Below are positions 55,412 to 64,000 of a stretch of 64,000 nt of DNA, piece by piece. The DNA is from Chitinophaga parva (GTDB taxonomy: Bacteria > Bacteroidota > Bacteroidia > Chitinophagales > Chitinophagaceae), in the NCBI RefSeq assembly GCF_003071345.1, contig NZ_QCYK01000001.1, positions 2,046,001 through 2,110,000 of the forward strand, given 5' to 3'. The first letter of the stretch is position 1. Each line of letters opens with the position of its first letter. Position numbers and translations under genes: made by a program. A model generated the notes under the pieces. It saw only the letters and a program-made list of their open reading frames with translations, searched no databases and was not told the DNA's origin.

Positions 55412-55513
55412 CTTGGGTGCATAAATCAACATGTATTCGTATTAAAATAATTTGTAATTTAGTCCCGTATCCTATTCCATTTTTGGTTGTGCTAACCATA
55501 ACACCAAAGACCT

Positions 55514-57097
55514 ATGAAAGCCTTCCTGCTCTCCTGCCTGGCCCTCTGTGGCCTGTGCCTGGGCCTGCGCGCACAGGACTCCCTCATTAACCAAAAAGCA
55601 TTCAGGCTGCTGGACAATGGCGATATCCGCGAAGACAACCAGTTCAATGGCCAAAACTCCTATGCTTTTCCCGTGGCGGCAAACTGGGATGACTCCCTGC
55701 ACCAGCTGGTGGTAGGCATCATCAAACACAAAAAAGAAGGGCTAAACCTGCCCATGGGCGATCTGGATAAGATCCTGCTGGTAAAGTACCTGGACAAGGA
55801 CCTGAACCTCATCGCGGAAAAAGAATGGCCCCTCAGCAACATGGGCGGCTTTAGTTACAATAATGAAAAATGGTTCCTGCTGCTGAAAGGGCACGTGCCC
55901 CAGCTGTTCAAAGACCAGAAGTGGGACACGCTGATGAACCGTAAAATAGAGCCCCGGGGCGATAGCTTTATTTACACCGCTTTCAATGTAGACTTTTCCC
56001 TGGGCGGCATGTTACATGGCAAACAACCGGAGCAGGTGAACCTGCAACACCGGCTGGAGCTGGACAGCCTGCCCAAAGGCCTGCAGAAAAGCCCTGGTTG
56101 CGACAGCGCCGTGATCTCCCCGGATGGCACGCTGACCCAGGTGCTGGGTGTACCCATTCCCGGTGACCCGTATGGTTTGTACAAGCATTTCTATTTCGTG
56201 AAGGTAGACCGCAAGGGACATGTGCTGCGCACGGATTCTGTACGTTTTCCCGTGAACCGGCAACCCACGCTGCCCACTTTTGTATATGACGAGCACGCCC
56301 GCTACCGCGGCCTGCTCTATATGTTTGGCCGCCTGCACGATGTGAAGGAACGCTACCAGGACTCAGTGAAGAAGCGCTACAACATTGTGTTTGTGAATGA
56401 CAGCGGCCGCGTGGCCTTCCAGAGCAGTTTTGAAGAAGGCCTCATTTTAAAGAAAGCAGAATATCCTTTTGTCTTCAACACCGCCGTGATCTTCCGCAAC
56501 CAGCTGAAAGTAATGGGCTACCTGAAACTGCCTGACAGTACGGGTTTCAAGGTATTGAACTTTGATACCACCGGAGTGTACCAGGGCGCCGGCGGTTTTG
56601 TGAAAATGGATGACCTGCGCAATATCCTCAAGGAAGATTCCACCGGTGTTTCCGTGGAAGACATGCGCTTCCGCGTGGTGTACTTCACGGCAGATAGTAC
56701 GGATGCCAATAAGAACAATTGCCTGCTGCGCTTTTACCGCATCCTGGAGGGCCGCCATGGCCGGCCGGACCAGGTGATCTACGATGGTTACGGGCTGCTG
56801 CGCCTGCAGGACGCCAAGGCTACTTTTGTGAAGTACATCAAAGAGATCAAAGGGGTTACCGACCCCGGCTCCCTGGAAATGATCAGGCCTTTCCGGGATA
56901 AGCTCATGTTCACCAACTCCATCAGCCGGCAGAGCGCCCTGATGAACAAGGACCTCAGCGGTCTGCTGCTATTGCAGGACCCTACGGACTTTCACCCGCA
57001 ATACGGGCCTGTGCTGCGGATGAACTGGGAGTACAACTGGATGTATGCATTTTCCATGAAACGGAACGTCATGGTGATCAAAACCATTCAATTATAA
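55514..57097 (+). CDS. Secreted protein, unrecognised
   Basis: A 527-residue exported protein. The signal peptide is AFLLSCLALCGLCLGLRAQ. The rest is beta-rich with repeated strand-loop units (for example KILLVKYLDKDLNLIAEKEW, FYFVKVDRKGHVLRTDSVRF, YNIVFVNDSGRVAFQSSF), which suggests a propeller fold. No type IX sorting domain, lipobox or catalytic motif was seen, so it is probably periplasmic. It stands alone with a terminator. Confidence 0.75.
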   Translation: MKAFLLSCLALCGLCLGLRAQDSLINQKAFRLLDNGDIREDNQFNGQNSYAFPVAANWDDSLHQLVVGIIKHKKEGLNLPMGDLDKILLVKYLDKDLNLIAEKEWPLSNMGGFSYNNEKWFLLLKGHVPQLFKDQKWDTLMNRKIEPRGDSFIYTAFNVDFSLGGMLHGKQPEQVNLQHRLELDSLPKGLQKSPGCDSAVISPDGTLTQVLGVPIPGDPYGLYKHFYFVKVDRKGHVLRTDSVRFPVNRQPTLPTFVYDEHARYRGLLYMFGRLHDVKERYQDSVKKRYNIVFVNDSGRVAFQSSFEEGLILKKAEYPFVFNTAVIFRNQLKVMGYLKLPDSTGFKVLNFDTTGVYQGAGGFVKMDDLRNILKEDSTGVSVEDMRFRVVYFTADSTDANKNNCLLRFYRILEGRHGRPDQVIYDGYGLLRLQDAKATFVKYIKEIKGVTDPGSLEMIRPFRDKLMFTNSISRQSALMNKDLSGLLLLQDPTDFHPQYGPVLRMNWEYNWMYAFSMKRNVMVIKTIQL

Positions 57098-57116
57098 GCA
57101 GGATTCCTTCCTTAAT

Positions 57117-57151
57117 AAAAAAATCCAATCCCGTAACGGATTGGATTTTTT
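57117..57151. terminator. Bidirectional intrinsic terminator
   Basis: TCCAATCC and GGATTGGA arms (57124-57131 and 57138-57145) extended by A and T runs; serves the secreted protein gene and the convergent MuiA-like gene. Confidence 0.88.
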
Positions 57152-57169
57152 ATTTGGATGCAATGCTAC

Positions 57170-59068
57170 TTAGTCCAGGCTGAGGTACATATTTTTCGGG
57201 TATTTCACCGTATAAGACAAATTCATTTTCTGCTCTTCCGCGGGGGCCAGGGTGTAGAGCCAATCCAGCTCCCCGGTTTGTTCATTGTAATTAGCGCCCT
57301 TAAATTCCTTGCGCATGATCTCTACCTGCCCGCTGGCAGGCAGCGGCACCTGGTCCTGGATGGTGATGTGGATGGGCACTCCTTTGTTATTCTTCACGCG
57401 CAGTTCATAGCTGCGGGAGGCCAGGCTGGCATTGGCCAGCAGTTGTTTTTTGCTGTAGTCTTTTTGCAATACGCGGTTTACGATCACCTGCTTATCCATG
57501 CCCAGGGAGAGTTGCAGCGTATCGCCGGTGTGCTGGAGGTCCAGCAGGGAACGGCCCAGGTAGGTGCCTTCAAAGTAAATGCTCACTTCCCCTTCCAGCA
57601 GGTTAAGGTCTTCCCAGTTCACCACACTGGCGGTGAGGTAAGCGCCTTTGTCCAGCCGGGGCACGGCAAAATATTGATAGGCGGCCGGTACCTGCACTTC
57701 CTTGATGTCCACGGTGTAAGGTTTGCCATCGCTGGCAATGGTGTAGGGCAGCTCAATATCGTAGGTGAAGGTGGTGGAGCTGAAGTTTTGCGTGATGGCC
57801 AGCGGGGTAGTGGTGGGAGCGCTGACAAGGCCCCTGATCCGGACTTTACTGGTTGTAACTCTGCCGGTAACGCGGCGTTCCAGGGCGTAGGTATCCTTGT
57901 TTGCTTCCCCGTAACCTGTTACTGTTACCTCGTCCAGTTTTTTATCAGAAGGTTGCAGCACCACGTTATTATAATCCCGTCCATTGGCTATTACTTCCAG
58001 GTCTTCAAATCCTACCACGCGGATGCTGAGGCGCTGCGGGCCGTCGGGGAGGTTCAATGAGAAGTTGCCGGATGCATCTGTAACGGTGCCAATGGTGCGG
58101 CCCACGATCTGCACGGAGGCTCCTGCCACGGGGGCGCCGTTGTTGTCCAGTACCCGGCCACGGGCCTGGTTTACCGGCGCGGTAGCATCCTGGAAGCGGG
58201 CCTGCACCGGCTCGTCATACAGGTAGAGCCGCCAGGGCGAGAGGGTGGGCTTATCCGTACGGTCATTGGGATTGCCGGTGCTGAGGCTTAGTTTTACCCG
58301 CTGCCATTCCTCGCCACAGTGCTGGAATACGCGGGCCTTGTATTGCAGGGAAAGCGGGTGGCTGATGTCCTGCACCCGGATGTCATAGTTAGGGTACCAG
58401 CCGGCTTCATTCACCAGGTAGCGGATGGTGAACTTTGCGGTCAGTGCCGTTTTACTGTTCACTGTCACTATTATATCGCTGGTAGGGTCCTGTTTTTTCT
58501 GGGGCGACGTAAGCTGGTTCACTATTTTTTCCTGCGCTTCTGTCAAGGACCGGATATTCTTTTCAATGGCTTGTTCTTTATCCGTGATCTCCGTAAGCCG
58601 CGCGCGGTGGAAGTCCATAGCGTCTTTCAGCGCTCCCACGGTAAGCGTGGTGTTCGCACCGGCTATGGACTGGTTCTTGCCCAGCATGGTGGCTTCTTCC
58701 TGGTACACGTGCAGTTGGTTCTTCTCGTGTTTTATTTTTTCATCCAGGTCGTCCAGCTGCGCTTTTAATTTGCTTACATCGTCTGCCTGCTGCTGTTCGT
58801 GTAAATAATTCTTTTGCCGGCTCACGGATAAAATAGAAAAAGCGCCATCGCCCTGCACCTGGATGCTCTTTTCCTCGATATCCGCCGCCAGCCCATTGAA
58901 TGCAAGCGTAGTGGTGCCGGGGGTGAGTGCCACGGTGGCATTGCGTGTTACCTGCGCGCCTTTTATAAACACGGTAACCTGCTGAACGGTAGTTGGGACG
59001 GGCTTCCTGGCCTCTTCCGCCCTTACGCCCAGCGATAAGCATAATGCGGGGATCAGTATGTATCTCAT
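57170..59068 (-). CDS. MuiA/DUF4139 family protein with inserted carboxypeptidase-regulatory-like domain
   Basis: A 632-residue exported protein from MRYILIPALCLSLGVRAEE (signal peptide). The N-terminal DUF4140 part (VQQVTVFIKGAQVTRNATVA) is followed by a coiled coil at about 95-190. DUF4139 begins near 205 (LTAKFTIRYLVNEAGWYPNY). It is interrupted at 300-375 by a CarboxypepD_reg-like domain (GRVLDNNGAPVAGASVQIVG, TDASGNFSLNLPDG), followed by LDEVTVTGYG, a sequence typical of SusC/TonB-receptor N-termini. DUF4139 then resumes to the C-terminus. Function unknown; MuiA was named for mucoidy inhibition. Confidence 0.85.
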   Translation of the reverse strand: MRYILIPALCLSLGVRAEEARKPVPTTVQQVTVFIKGAQVTRNATVALTPGTTTLAFNGLAADIEEKSIQVQGDGAFSILSVSRQKNYLHEQQQADDVSKLKAQLDDLDEKIKHEKNQLHVYQEEATMLGKNQSIAGANTTLTVGALKDAMDFHRARLTEITDKEQAIEKNIRSLTEAQEKIVNQLTSPQKKQDPTSDIIVTVNSKTALTAKFTIRYLVNEAGWYPNYDIRVQDISHPLSLQYKARVFQHCGEEWQRVKLSLSTGNPNDRTDKPTLSPWRLYLYDEPVQARFQDATAPVNQARGRVLDNNGAPVAGASVQIVGRTIGTVTDASGNFSLNLPDGPQRLSIRVVGFEDLEVIANGRDYNNVVLQPSDKKLDEVTVTGYGEANKDTYALERRVTGRVTTSKVRIRGLVSAPTTTPLAITQNFSSTTFTYDIELPYTIASDGKPYTVDIKEVQVPAAYQYFAVPRLDKGAYLTASVVNWEDLNLLEGEVSIYFEGTYLGRSLLDLQHTGDTLQLSLGMDKQVIVNRVLQKDYSKKQLLANASLASRSYELRVKNNKGVPIHITIQDQVPLPASGQVEIMRKEFKGANYNEQTGELDWLYTLAPAEEQKMNLSYTVKYPKNMYLSLD

Positions 59069-59133
59069 GGGTTGCTGTTTGACAACAGGATGCAACACAG
59101 GAGTCACATTCCATAAGTGCGGGGGAATAATTT

Positions 59134-60249
59134 CTAATTAGCCATCTGATCCTCTTCCCACTGCTGTATTTTATGTTGCTCCACGTTTAAGCCGGCCTGC
59201 TGGCGCAGGTGCTCTTTGTCAATGGCCGCCTGCACGCGTTGTTCCCTCGTGGTTTCGCGGATGGTTTGCTTTTCTTCGGATTGTTGTTTCCGGTGGGCCA
59301 TCCGGTCTTTGCGTTCCATTTCGTACAGGTATTCATGTTGTTCCAGCAGGTCGTCATAAGGCCCGCGGAGGGAGATGAGTTTCACGAACACGGGTGCGGT
59401 TTCCAGGGCAATGAAGAGCAGCATGATAAACCAGTTGGCCCAGCGGATGGGCGCACTTTTTTCGGTGATGTGGCCCAGGGCATCCAGGCGGGAAGCAAAC
59501 CCATTGAGCCGGCCGCGGCCCATGGCCGTGATATCTGCTTTCATGGAAGAGTCGATGGCTGCCAGCTGGTGTTGCTTGTCCCGGATCTGGGCGGTGTTGG
59601 CACTGTCCAGCTGCAGCAGGGCTTCAGCAGCTTTATCGGCATCGGCTTTCTTGGCTTTGTAAATAGGGCCCAGGTTCTTCACGCGGGAACCACCGGTACC
59701 ATCGGCTTCCTGCTGGGCAATGAGCATGAGGGTATCGCGGCGGGCTGCCTGTGTGTTGATGGCGGCTTGCAGGGTGTCTATATCTTTGCGCAGTTCCGCA
59801 CTACGGGCGGTGTAGCGGGCTTTTACCTGGTCTTCCTGCTGCTTGTACACCTGCTGCTCCATGACGAGCAGTTCTGCCTGGATCTCTTTGTCAAATATTT
59901 TCAACTCCAGCGGCTTGGAGATCACGATGGCAATAAGCAGGGCCAGGATGAGGCGGGGCAGGGCCAGGAGAAATTCCTGCCAGCCTTTGTCCCGTTTTTT
60001 CATACCGGACACAATGTAGCGGTCCAGGTTAAAGATCATGAGGCCCCAGATCAGGCCAAAGAGCACAGCGGCCCAGGCTTCCTCAAATACGGTCCAGAGC
60101 GCATAGCCTGCGGAGAGTGCGGCCAGCAGGCCGGTAAAGAAAATGGTACCACCTATGCCGGCGTATTTATTGGTTTCGGCAGGTGCGCGGCGGAGCATAG
60201 ACGGGTGTGCGCCGGAGCAGAACAAAAAGAATTGGCGGATGCGTTGCAT
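59134..60249 (-). CDS. DUF4407 family membrane protein
   Basis: A 371-residue protein from MQRIRQFFLFCSGAHPSML; an upstream Met 14 codons earlier is unlikely. Four membrane helices: three in the first 130 residues (GGTIFFTGLLAALSAGYALW, AAVLFGLIWGLMIFNLDRYI, PRLILALLIAIVISKPLEL) and one near 270. A long coiled coil at about 145-250 sits between them and a Gln/Lys-rich coiled tail follows. DUF4407 has no known function. It is upstream of the MuiA-like gene on the same strand, 65 bases apart, so the two may be co-transcribed. Confidence 0.88.
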   Translation of the reverse strand: MQRIRQFFLFCSGAHPSMLRRAPAETNKYAGIGGTIFFTGLLAALSAGYALWTVFEEAWAAVLFGLIWGLMIFNLDRYIVSGMKKRDKGWQEFLLALPRLILALLIAIVISKPLELKIFDKEIQAELLVMEQQVYKQQEDQVKARYTARSAELRKDIDTLQAAINTQAARRDTLMLIAQQEADGTGGSRVKNLGPIYKAKKADADKAAEALLQLDSANTAQIRDKQHQLAAIDSSMKADITAMGRGRLNGFASRLDALGHITEKSAPIRWANWFIMLLFIALETAPVFVKLISLRGPYDDLLEQHEYLYEMERKDRMAHRKQQSEEKQTIRETTREQRVQAAIDKEHLRQQAGLNVEQHKIQQWEEDQMAN

Positions 60250-60434
60250 ATAAGTATGGATAAAAAAGTTTGGTGCTGTAAAGTGCAGCACTTGCGAGGG
60301 TATATAAGGAAGGAGGGTTCCGTGAAGGTAAGGAATTTGTGATAGCAGGTGGGAACTAAATGGTGGAAGGGCCCGTTGCTGGGGTAAAAAGGAGCGGGCG
60401 GGGGATAAACATGGAAAGTTGAAAAGGGAGGAAT

Positions 60435-60465
60435 AAAAAAACGGCCGTCCTTAGCGGGCGGCCGT
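60435..60465 (-). terminator. Intrinsic terminator of sucC
   Basis: Ten-base-pair stem (60441-60450 with 60456-60465, one wobble) followed on the minus strand by U7. Confidence 0.9.
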
Positions 60466-60486
60466 CCCCTGTATTTTCAAAAGGGC

Positions 60487-61701
60487 TTAGGCATTCACTG
60501 CTTTACCTACCAGTTCAGCGGCTTCGCTGAGGAGGATGGCAGATTGTACTTTCAGGCCGCTTTTTTCAATCAGTTCCTTGGCTTCAGCAGCGTTGGTACC
60601 CTGCAGGCGCACAATGATGGGCACTGTGATGTTGCCAATGCTCTGGTAAGCGTCAATAACGCCCTGGGCTACACGGTCGCAACGTACGATGCCGCCGAAG
60701 ATGTTGATGAGGATGGCTTTTACTTTCGGGTCACGGAGGATGATGCGGAAACCGGCTTCTACGGTCTGTGCATTGGCGGTGCCACCTACGTCCAGGAAGT
60801 TTGCGGGCTCGCCGCCGCTCAGTTTGATCATGTCCATGGTGGCCATGGCCAGGCCGGCACCGTTCACCATGCAGCCTACGTTACCGTCCAGTTTCACGAA
60901 GTTCAGGTTGTATTTGCCTGCTTCTACTTCGGTGGGATCTTCTTCGCTGATGTCGCGGAGTGCTTCCAGGTCGGCGTGGCGCATCAGGGCGTTGTCATCG
61001 ATGTTCAGTTTACAATCCACGGCTACGATCTTGTCGTCGCTGGTTTTGAACAGGGGGTTGATCTCCAGCATGCTGGCATCCACGCCTATGTATGCGTTGT
61101 AAAGATTGGTCACAAATTTCACCATGTTCTTGAAGGCATTGCCGGTTACGCCCAGGTTAAAGGCGATCTTGCGTGCCTGGAAGGCCTGGAGGCCACCTGC
61201 GGGGTGTACCCATTCCTTGAAGATCTTCTCCGGGGTTTTGTGGGCTACTTCTTCAATGTCCATACCGCCTTCGGTAGAGTACATGATCACGTTTTCACCC
61301 TTGGCGCGGTCCAGCAGGATGGACAGGTAGAATTCCTTGATGGGGTTGGGGCCGGGATAATAAACGTCCTGGGCCACCAGTACTTTATTTACCAGCTTAC
61401 CTGCGGGGCCGGTCTGGATGGTTACCAGGGTGCCGCCCAGGATATTGCCGGCGATGGTTTTAATGTCTTCTGCGTTTTTACCAACGGCTACGCCGCGCTG
61501 GTCTTTACCTACGATGGTTCCTTTCCCACGGCCACCTGCATGGATCTGGGCTTTTACTACTGCAAACTCGGTCCCGAACTGTACTTTCAGGTTCTTGTAA
61601 GCTTCAGCCGCCAGTTCTGGCGTATCTACCGGGATGCCTTCCTGCACCGGTACGTTGTATTTTTTCAACAGTTCTTTGGCCTGGTACTCGTGTAAGTTCA
61701 T
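60487..61701 (-). CDS. sucC: Succinate-CoA ligase, beta subunit
   Basis: A 404-residue TCA-cycle enzyme subunit making succinate and NTP from succinyl-CoA. N-terminal ATP-grasp (MNLHEYQAKELLKKYNVPVQ, VKAQIHAGGRGKG), then MLEINPLF and the C-terminal ligase domain with LDVGGTANAQTVEAGF, INIFGGIVRCD and VRLQGTNAAEAKEL. Complete. sucD is not adjacent, as in many Bacteroidota. Monocistronic, with a terminator. Confidence 0.96.
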   Translation of the reverse strand: MNLHEYQAKELLKKYNVPVQEGIPVDTPELAAEAYKNLKVQFGTEFAVVKAQIHAGGRGKGTIVGKDQRGVAVGKNAEDIKTIAGNILGGTLVTIQTGPAGKLVNKVLVAQDVYYPGPNPIKEFYLSILLDRAKGENVIMYSTEGGMDIEEVAHKTPEKIFKEWVHPAGGLQAFQARKIAFNLGVTGNAFKNMVKFVTNLYNAYIGVDASMLEINPLFKTSDDKIVAVDCKLNIDDNALMRHADLEALRDISEEDPTEVEAGKYNLNFVKLDGNVGCMVNGAGLAMATMDMIKLSGGEPANFLDVGGTANAQTVEAGFRIILRDPKVKAILINIFGGIVRCDRVAQGVIDAYQSIGNITVPIIVRLQGTNAAEAKELIEKSGLKVQSAILLSEAAELVGKAVNA

Positions 61702-61749
61702 CGGAATAAAATTTGGCGCTAATTTAGCGCATATTGCCTTATTAAAAAA

Positions 61750-61757
61750 TAACTTTG
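61750..61757 (+). promoter_or_regulatory. Probable promoter of the nucleoside phosphorylase gene
   Basis: TAACTTTG matches TAnnTTTG, about 160 bases before the ATG, so the AT-rich inverted repeat would lie in the leader. Confidence 0.45.
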
Positions 61758-61782
61758 CGCCGGGACAGGGTTAAATTGCTAA

Positions 61783-61911
61783 ATTGCCAGATTGCTAAAT
61801 TGTTAATAGTTAATGGTTAAATGTTAATCGTCAATCAATTTTCCATGCAGCTATCTGACAATCCCAACGATCCAACAGCCTGACCATTTAACAATATAAC
61901 AACCTGACAAT
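61783..61911. repeat. AT-rich word inverted repeat upstream of the nucleoside phosphorylase gene
   Basis: Arms 61783-61806 and 61888-61911 pair at 20 of 24 positions. The region is made of iterated TAAATTG/TTAATGGTTAA-type words. The right arm ends four bases before the ATG. Confidence 0.65.
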
Positions 61912-61915
61912 ATAA

Positions 61916-62743
61916 ATGAGTGATCTATTAAGCCAGATAAAGGCGGCCCGTGATTTTTTGCGCCCCTTCCTGAAAACAGTGCCCAAAGCGGGCATTATCC
62001 TGGGCAGCGGCCTCGGTAACCTGGCCAGTGAAATTGAAGACCGCCAGGAAATTCCCTATGGGCAGATCCCTCATTTCCCGCCTTCCACCGTGGAAGGCCA
62101 TTCCGGTACCCTCATCCTGGGCACCCTGGGCGGCCAGTACGTGATAGCCATGGCCGGCCGTTATCATTATTATGAAGGCTATACCATGCAGCAGGTCACT
62201 TTCCCCGTGCGCGTGATGAAGGCCCTGGGGGTGGAGACCCTGGTGATCAGCAACGCGGCCGGTGGCATGAACCCCGCCTTTTCCGTGGGTGACCTGATGA
62301 TCATTACGGATCACATTAACCTGCAGCCGGAACACCCCCTGCACGGCAAAAATATACCGGAACTGGGTCCCCGCTTCCCCGACATGAGCGAGGCTTATTC
62401 CCAACAACTCGTTAAAACTGCGCAGGCCATTGCAGACCGCCATCATATTTTTGTACATAAAGGCGTTTATGTGGGCGTGCAAGGTCCTACCTTTGAAACC
62501 CGTGCAGAATACCGCTATATGCATATCATAGGTGGCGATGCTGTAGGGATGAGCACTGTACCGGAAGTGATCGTGGCCGTGCATGGCGGCATGAAAGTGT
62601 TTGCCATGAGCGTGATCACTGATGTGGGCATTGTGCCGGAAGGGCAGGAAAACAAGGTGTCGCACGAAGAAGTGCTGGCGGCCGCCAAAGCAGCGGAACC
62701 CAAGCTGACAACAATAATCCGGGAACTGATCCAACAAATTTAA
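61916..62743 (+). CDS. Purine-nucleoside phosphorylase
   Basis: A 275-residue trimeric-type (low-molecular-mass) enzyme, splitting guanosine/inosine with phosphate. Phosphate-binding GIILGSGLGNLA, then TVEGHSGTLILG, AGRYHYYEGYT, VISNAAGGMNP, GPTFETRAEYR (purine-site Glu), GMSTVPEVIVA and the Asn/Asp-type VITDVGIVP. Start immediately after the inverted repeat. The gene next to it encodes a putative porin, a neighbour pair that I recall from other Bacteroidota. Confidence 0.95.
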   Translation: MSDLLSQIKAARDFLRPFLKTVPKAGIILGSGLGNLASEIEDRQEIPYGQIPHFPPSTVEGHSGTLILGTLGGQYVIAMAGRYHYYEGYTMQQVTFPVRVMKALGVETLVISNAAGGMNPAFSVGDLMIITDHINLQPEHPLHGKNIPELGPRFPDMSEAYSQQLVKTAQAIADRHHIFVHKGVYVGVQGPTFETRAEYRYMHIIGGDAVGMSTVPEVIVAVHGGMKVFAMSVITDVGIVPEGQENKVSHEEVLAAAKAAEPKLTTIIRELIQQI

Positions 62744-62762
62744 TTCTTAGAGTATCCGCCGC

Positions 62763-64000
62763 ATGAGGAAAATATGTTTGATAGGCTGTTTGCTGATATG
62801 CTCCGCGCTTTCCCTGAAGGCGCAGATCAACACGGGCCGGTTTAGTGGAATGGGCCGCGGAGGCGCCACCAATAAGCCCGACACGTCCCAGCACTCCATG
62901 CCCCCGGATACCCTTACCCTCCGGTATTATTTCCTGGGAGATCCCACCCCGCATACCATCGACTCTTCCGCCAACGATTTTTCAAAATACCTGCAGATGC
63001 CCGCCTCTTACCATACCCTGGGCAACAACGGCAACGCCGCGCAGAACCTCATCTTCACGCCCCGCATGAAAGATGGCTTTGATCCCGGCTTCCACAGCTA
63101 CGACATCTACCAGTTTAACCATGACAATGCGCGTTTGTACCATACCACGCGCCCTTACACGGAACTGCAGTACCTCGTGGGCTCCAAACAGGAACAGATC
63201 ATAGATGCCCTGCACACGCAGGACCGGGGGGAGCGTATCAACTTTTCTTTTGAATACCGCAAGATCAACTCACCCGGGTATTACCAGAACCAGTCTACTA
63301 ACCATAACATGATCCGCGCCACCGTGCGCACGCTCAGCCAGAACAAGCGCTATCACACGGAGGTAAGCTGGTACAGTAATAAGATCAACAGCGGGGAGAA
63401 TGGCGGTATTAAAAGCGATACCTTCCTCACCAACTCCCGCTTCAAAGACCGCCTTACCATCCCGGTGAATGTGGGCGGCCCCTCCAGCCAGCAGAACACC
63501 CTCTTTGGCAGCAGCACCATGAACGTGAAATCGGCCTACAAAGAAAACAGCATCCTGTTTTCCCACGGGTACGACTGGGGCAAGGGCGATACCATCCATA
63601 TTAACGACAGTACGGACTACTACAAGTTTGACCCGCTGTTCCGCATACAGCACACCTTTAGTTACAGCAGCAGCCAGTTTGAGTACGTGGATAACCAGCC
63701 GGATTCCGCGGTGGCATACTACAGCGAGCATTACGACTTTGCACCGGTGTACACCGGCACCAAGCTGGATGCCATGCATAAATGGAGCACCCTGTCAAAC
63801 GACCTGAGTGTGATGCAGTTTCCCCTGCGGGGCAGCCAGTCACAGTTCATAAAACTGGGGGCCACCTTTGAAACGATAAAAGGTAGTTTTCCTGACATTG
63901 AGATGAAGTTCACCAACCTGATGCTGCACGGGGAGTACCGCAATCTTACCCGCAACCAGAAGTGGGATTTCCAGGCAAAGGGCGACTTCTACACGGCTGG
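62763..64000 (+). CDS. Putative porin (Porin_10 type), N-terminal part
   Basis: Open from 62763 to the right edge (412 codons) without a stop, so only the N-terminal part is present. A signal peptide (CLIGCLLICSALSLKAQ) is followed by a Gly-rich segment and strands of a barrel protein such as YHTTRPYTELQYLVGSKQEQ, HNMIRATVRTLSQNKRYHTE and FRIQHTFSYSSSQFEYVDNQ. The YTELQYLVGSKQEQ motif and general form match Bacteroidota putative porins. It begins 19 bases after the phosphorylase stop and is probably co-transcribed. Confidence 0.82.
   Translation, partial: MRKICLIGCLLICSALSLKAQINTGRFSGMGRGGATNKPDTSQHSMPPDTLTLRYYFLGDPTPHTIDSSANDFSKYLQMPASYHTLGNNGNAAQNLIFTPRMKDGFDPGFHSYDIYQFNHDNARLYHTTRPYTELQYLVGSKQEQIIDALHTQDRGERINFSFEYRKINSPGYYQNQSTNHNMIRATVRTLSQNKRYHTEVSWYSNKINSGENGGIKSDTFLTNSRFKDRLTIPVNVGGPSSQQNTLFGSSTMNVKSAYKENSILFSHGYDWGKGDTIHINDSTDYYKFDPLFRIQHTFSYSSSQFEYVDNQPDSAVAYYSEHYDFAPVYTGTKLDAMHKWSTLSNDLSVMQFPLRGSQSQFIKLGATFETIKGSFPDIEMKFTNLMLHGEYRNLTRNQKWDFQAKGDFYTA

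Overview
The window looks like chromosomal DNA from a filamentous or gliding member of the Bacteroidota, most likely Chitinophagaceae (Chitinophaga-like). The evidence is type IX secretion (a PorW/SprE-like TPR protein and a cargo protein with a C-terminal sorting domain), LytS/LytTR two-component genes, DUF6515 and DUF4407 proteins, a putative porin next to a purine nucleoside phosphorylase, and promoters of the Bacteroidota form TAnnTTTG (best case TTTG-N19-TACATTTG at 35815-35845). Start codons mostly lack Shine-Dalgarno sequences. I found no rRNA, tRNA, CRISPR array, insertion sequence or phage module, so this is ordinary chromosome with well-defined operons and many intrinsic terminators.

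Layout. 1-6 kb: end of an outer-membrane barrel gene, a tricorn-type protease, an MBL-fold hydrolase and a Gly-rich DUF6515 protein. 6-8.5 kb: proBA (proline synthesis). 8.7-13.3 kb: a MacAB-TolC-like export operon, then a CheY-like regulator. 13.9-15.6 kb: RNase Z and a STAS protein. 15.8-18.3 kb: clpC. 18.3-25.6 kb: a long non-coding stretch, two large paralogous secreted fibre-like proteins and a type IX cargo protein. 25.8-30 kb: cmk, a possible unannotated structured RNA or small gene, and a TPR sensor kinase with its LytTR regulator. 30-35.5 kb: ispH, rhomboid protease, rpsA (TTG start) and a HAD phosphatase. 35.9-39.7 kb: a sulfite/nitrite reductase with a HEPN-like tail plus the two siroheme genes that supply its cofactor. 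39.9-44.5 kb: HD hydrolase, small acidic protein, thioesterase, pyrG and an unknown protein. 44.7-55.3 kb: an envelope block with yidC, a class A PBP, porW/sprE, a membrane protein, bactofilin, an AtpZ/AtpI protein, a membrane protein and a SprT-like protein. 55.5-64 kb: a secreted unknown, a MuiA/DUF4139 protein, a DUF4407 protein, sucC, purine nucleoside phosphorylase and a putative porin that runs off the window.

Three things deserve attention. (1) The 19.2-25.6 kb locus encodes two phage-tail-fibre-like secreted proteins with a shared N-terminal block and a shared upstream element, followed by a type IX cargo protein. (2) Five intergenic inverted repeats have arms built from short iterated words (GTACA-type, GGAAATT-type, a GGTCTTA heptamer, an AT-rich word). 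The words differ between loci but the architecture recurs, usually just upstream of a start codon. (3) At 26548-27055 a good promoter, a hairpin at the predicted 5' end and a strong terminator bracket about 470 bases with no recognised gene.

Most functions are inferred from motifs and family resemblance read by eye. No database or structure search was run.
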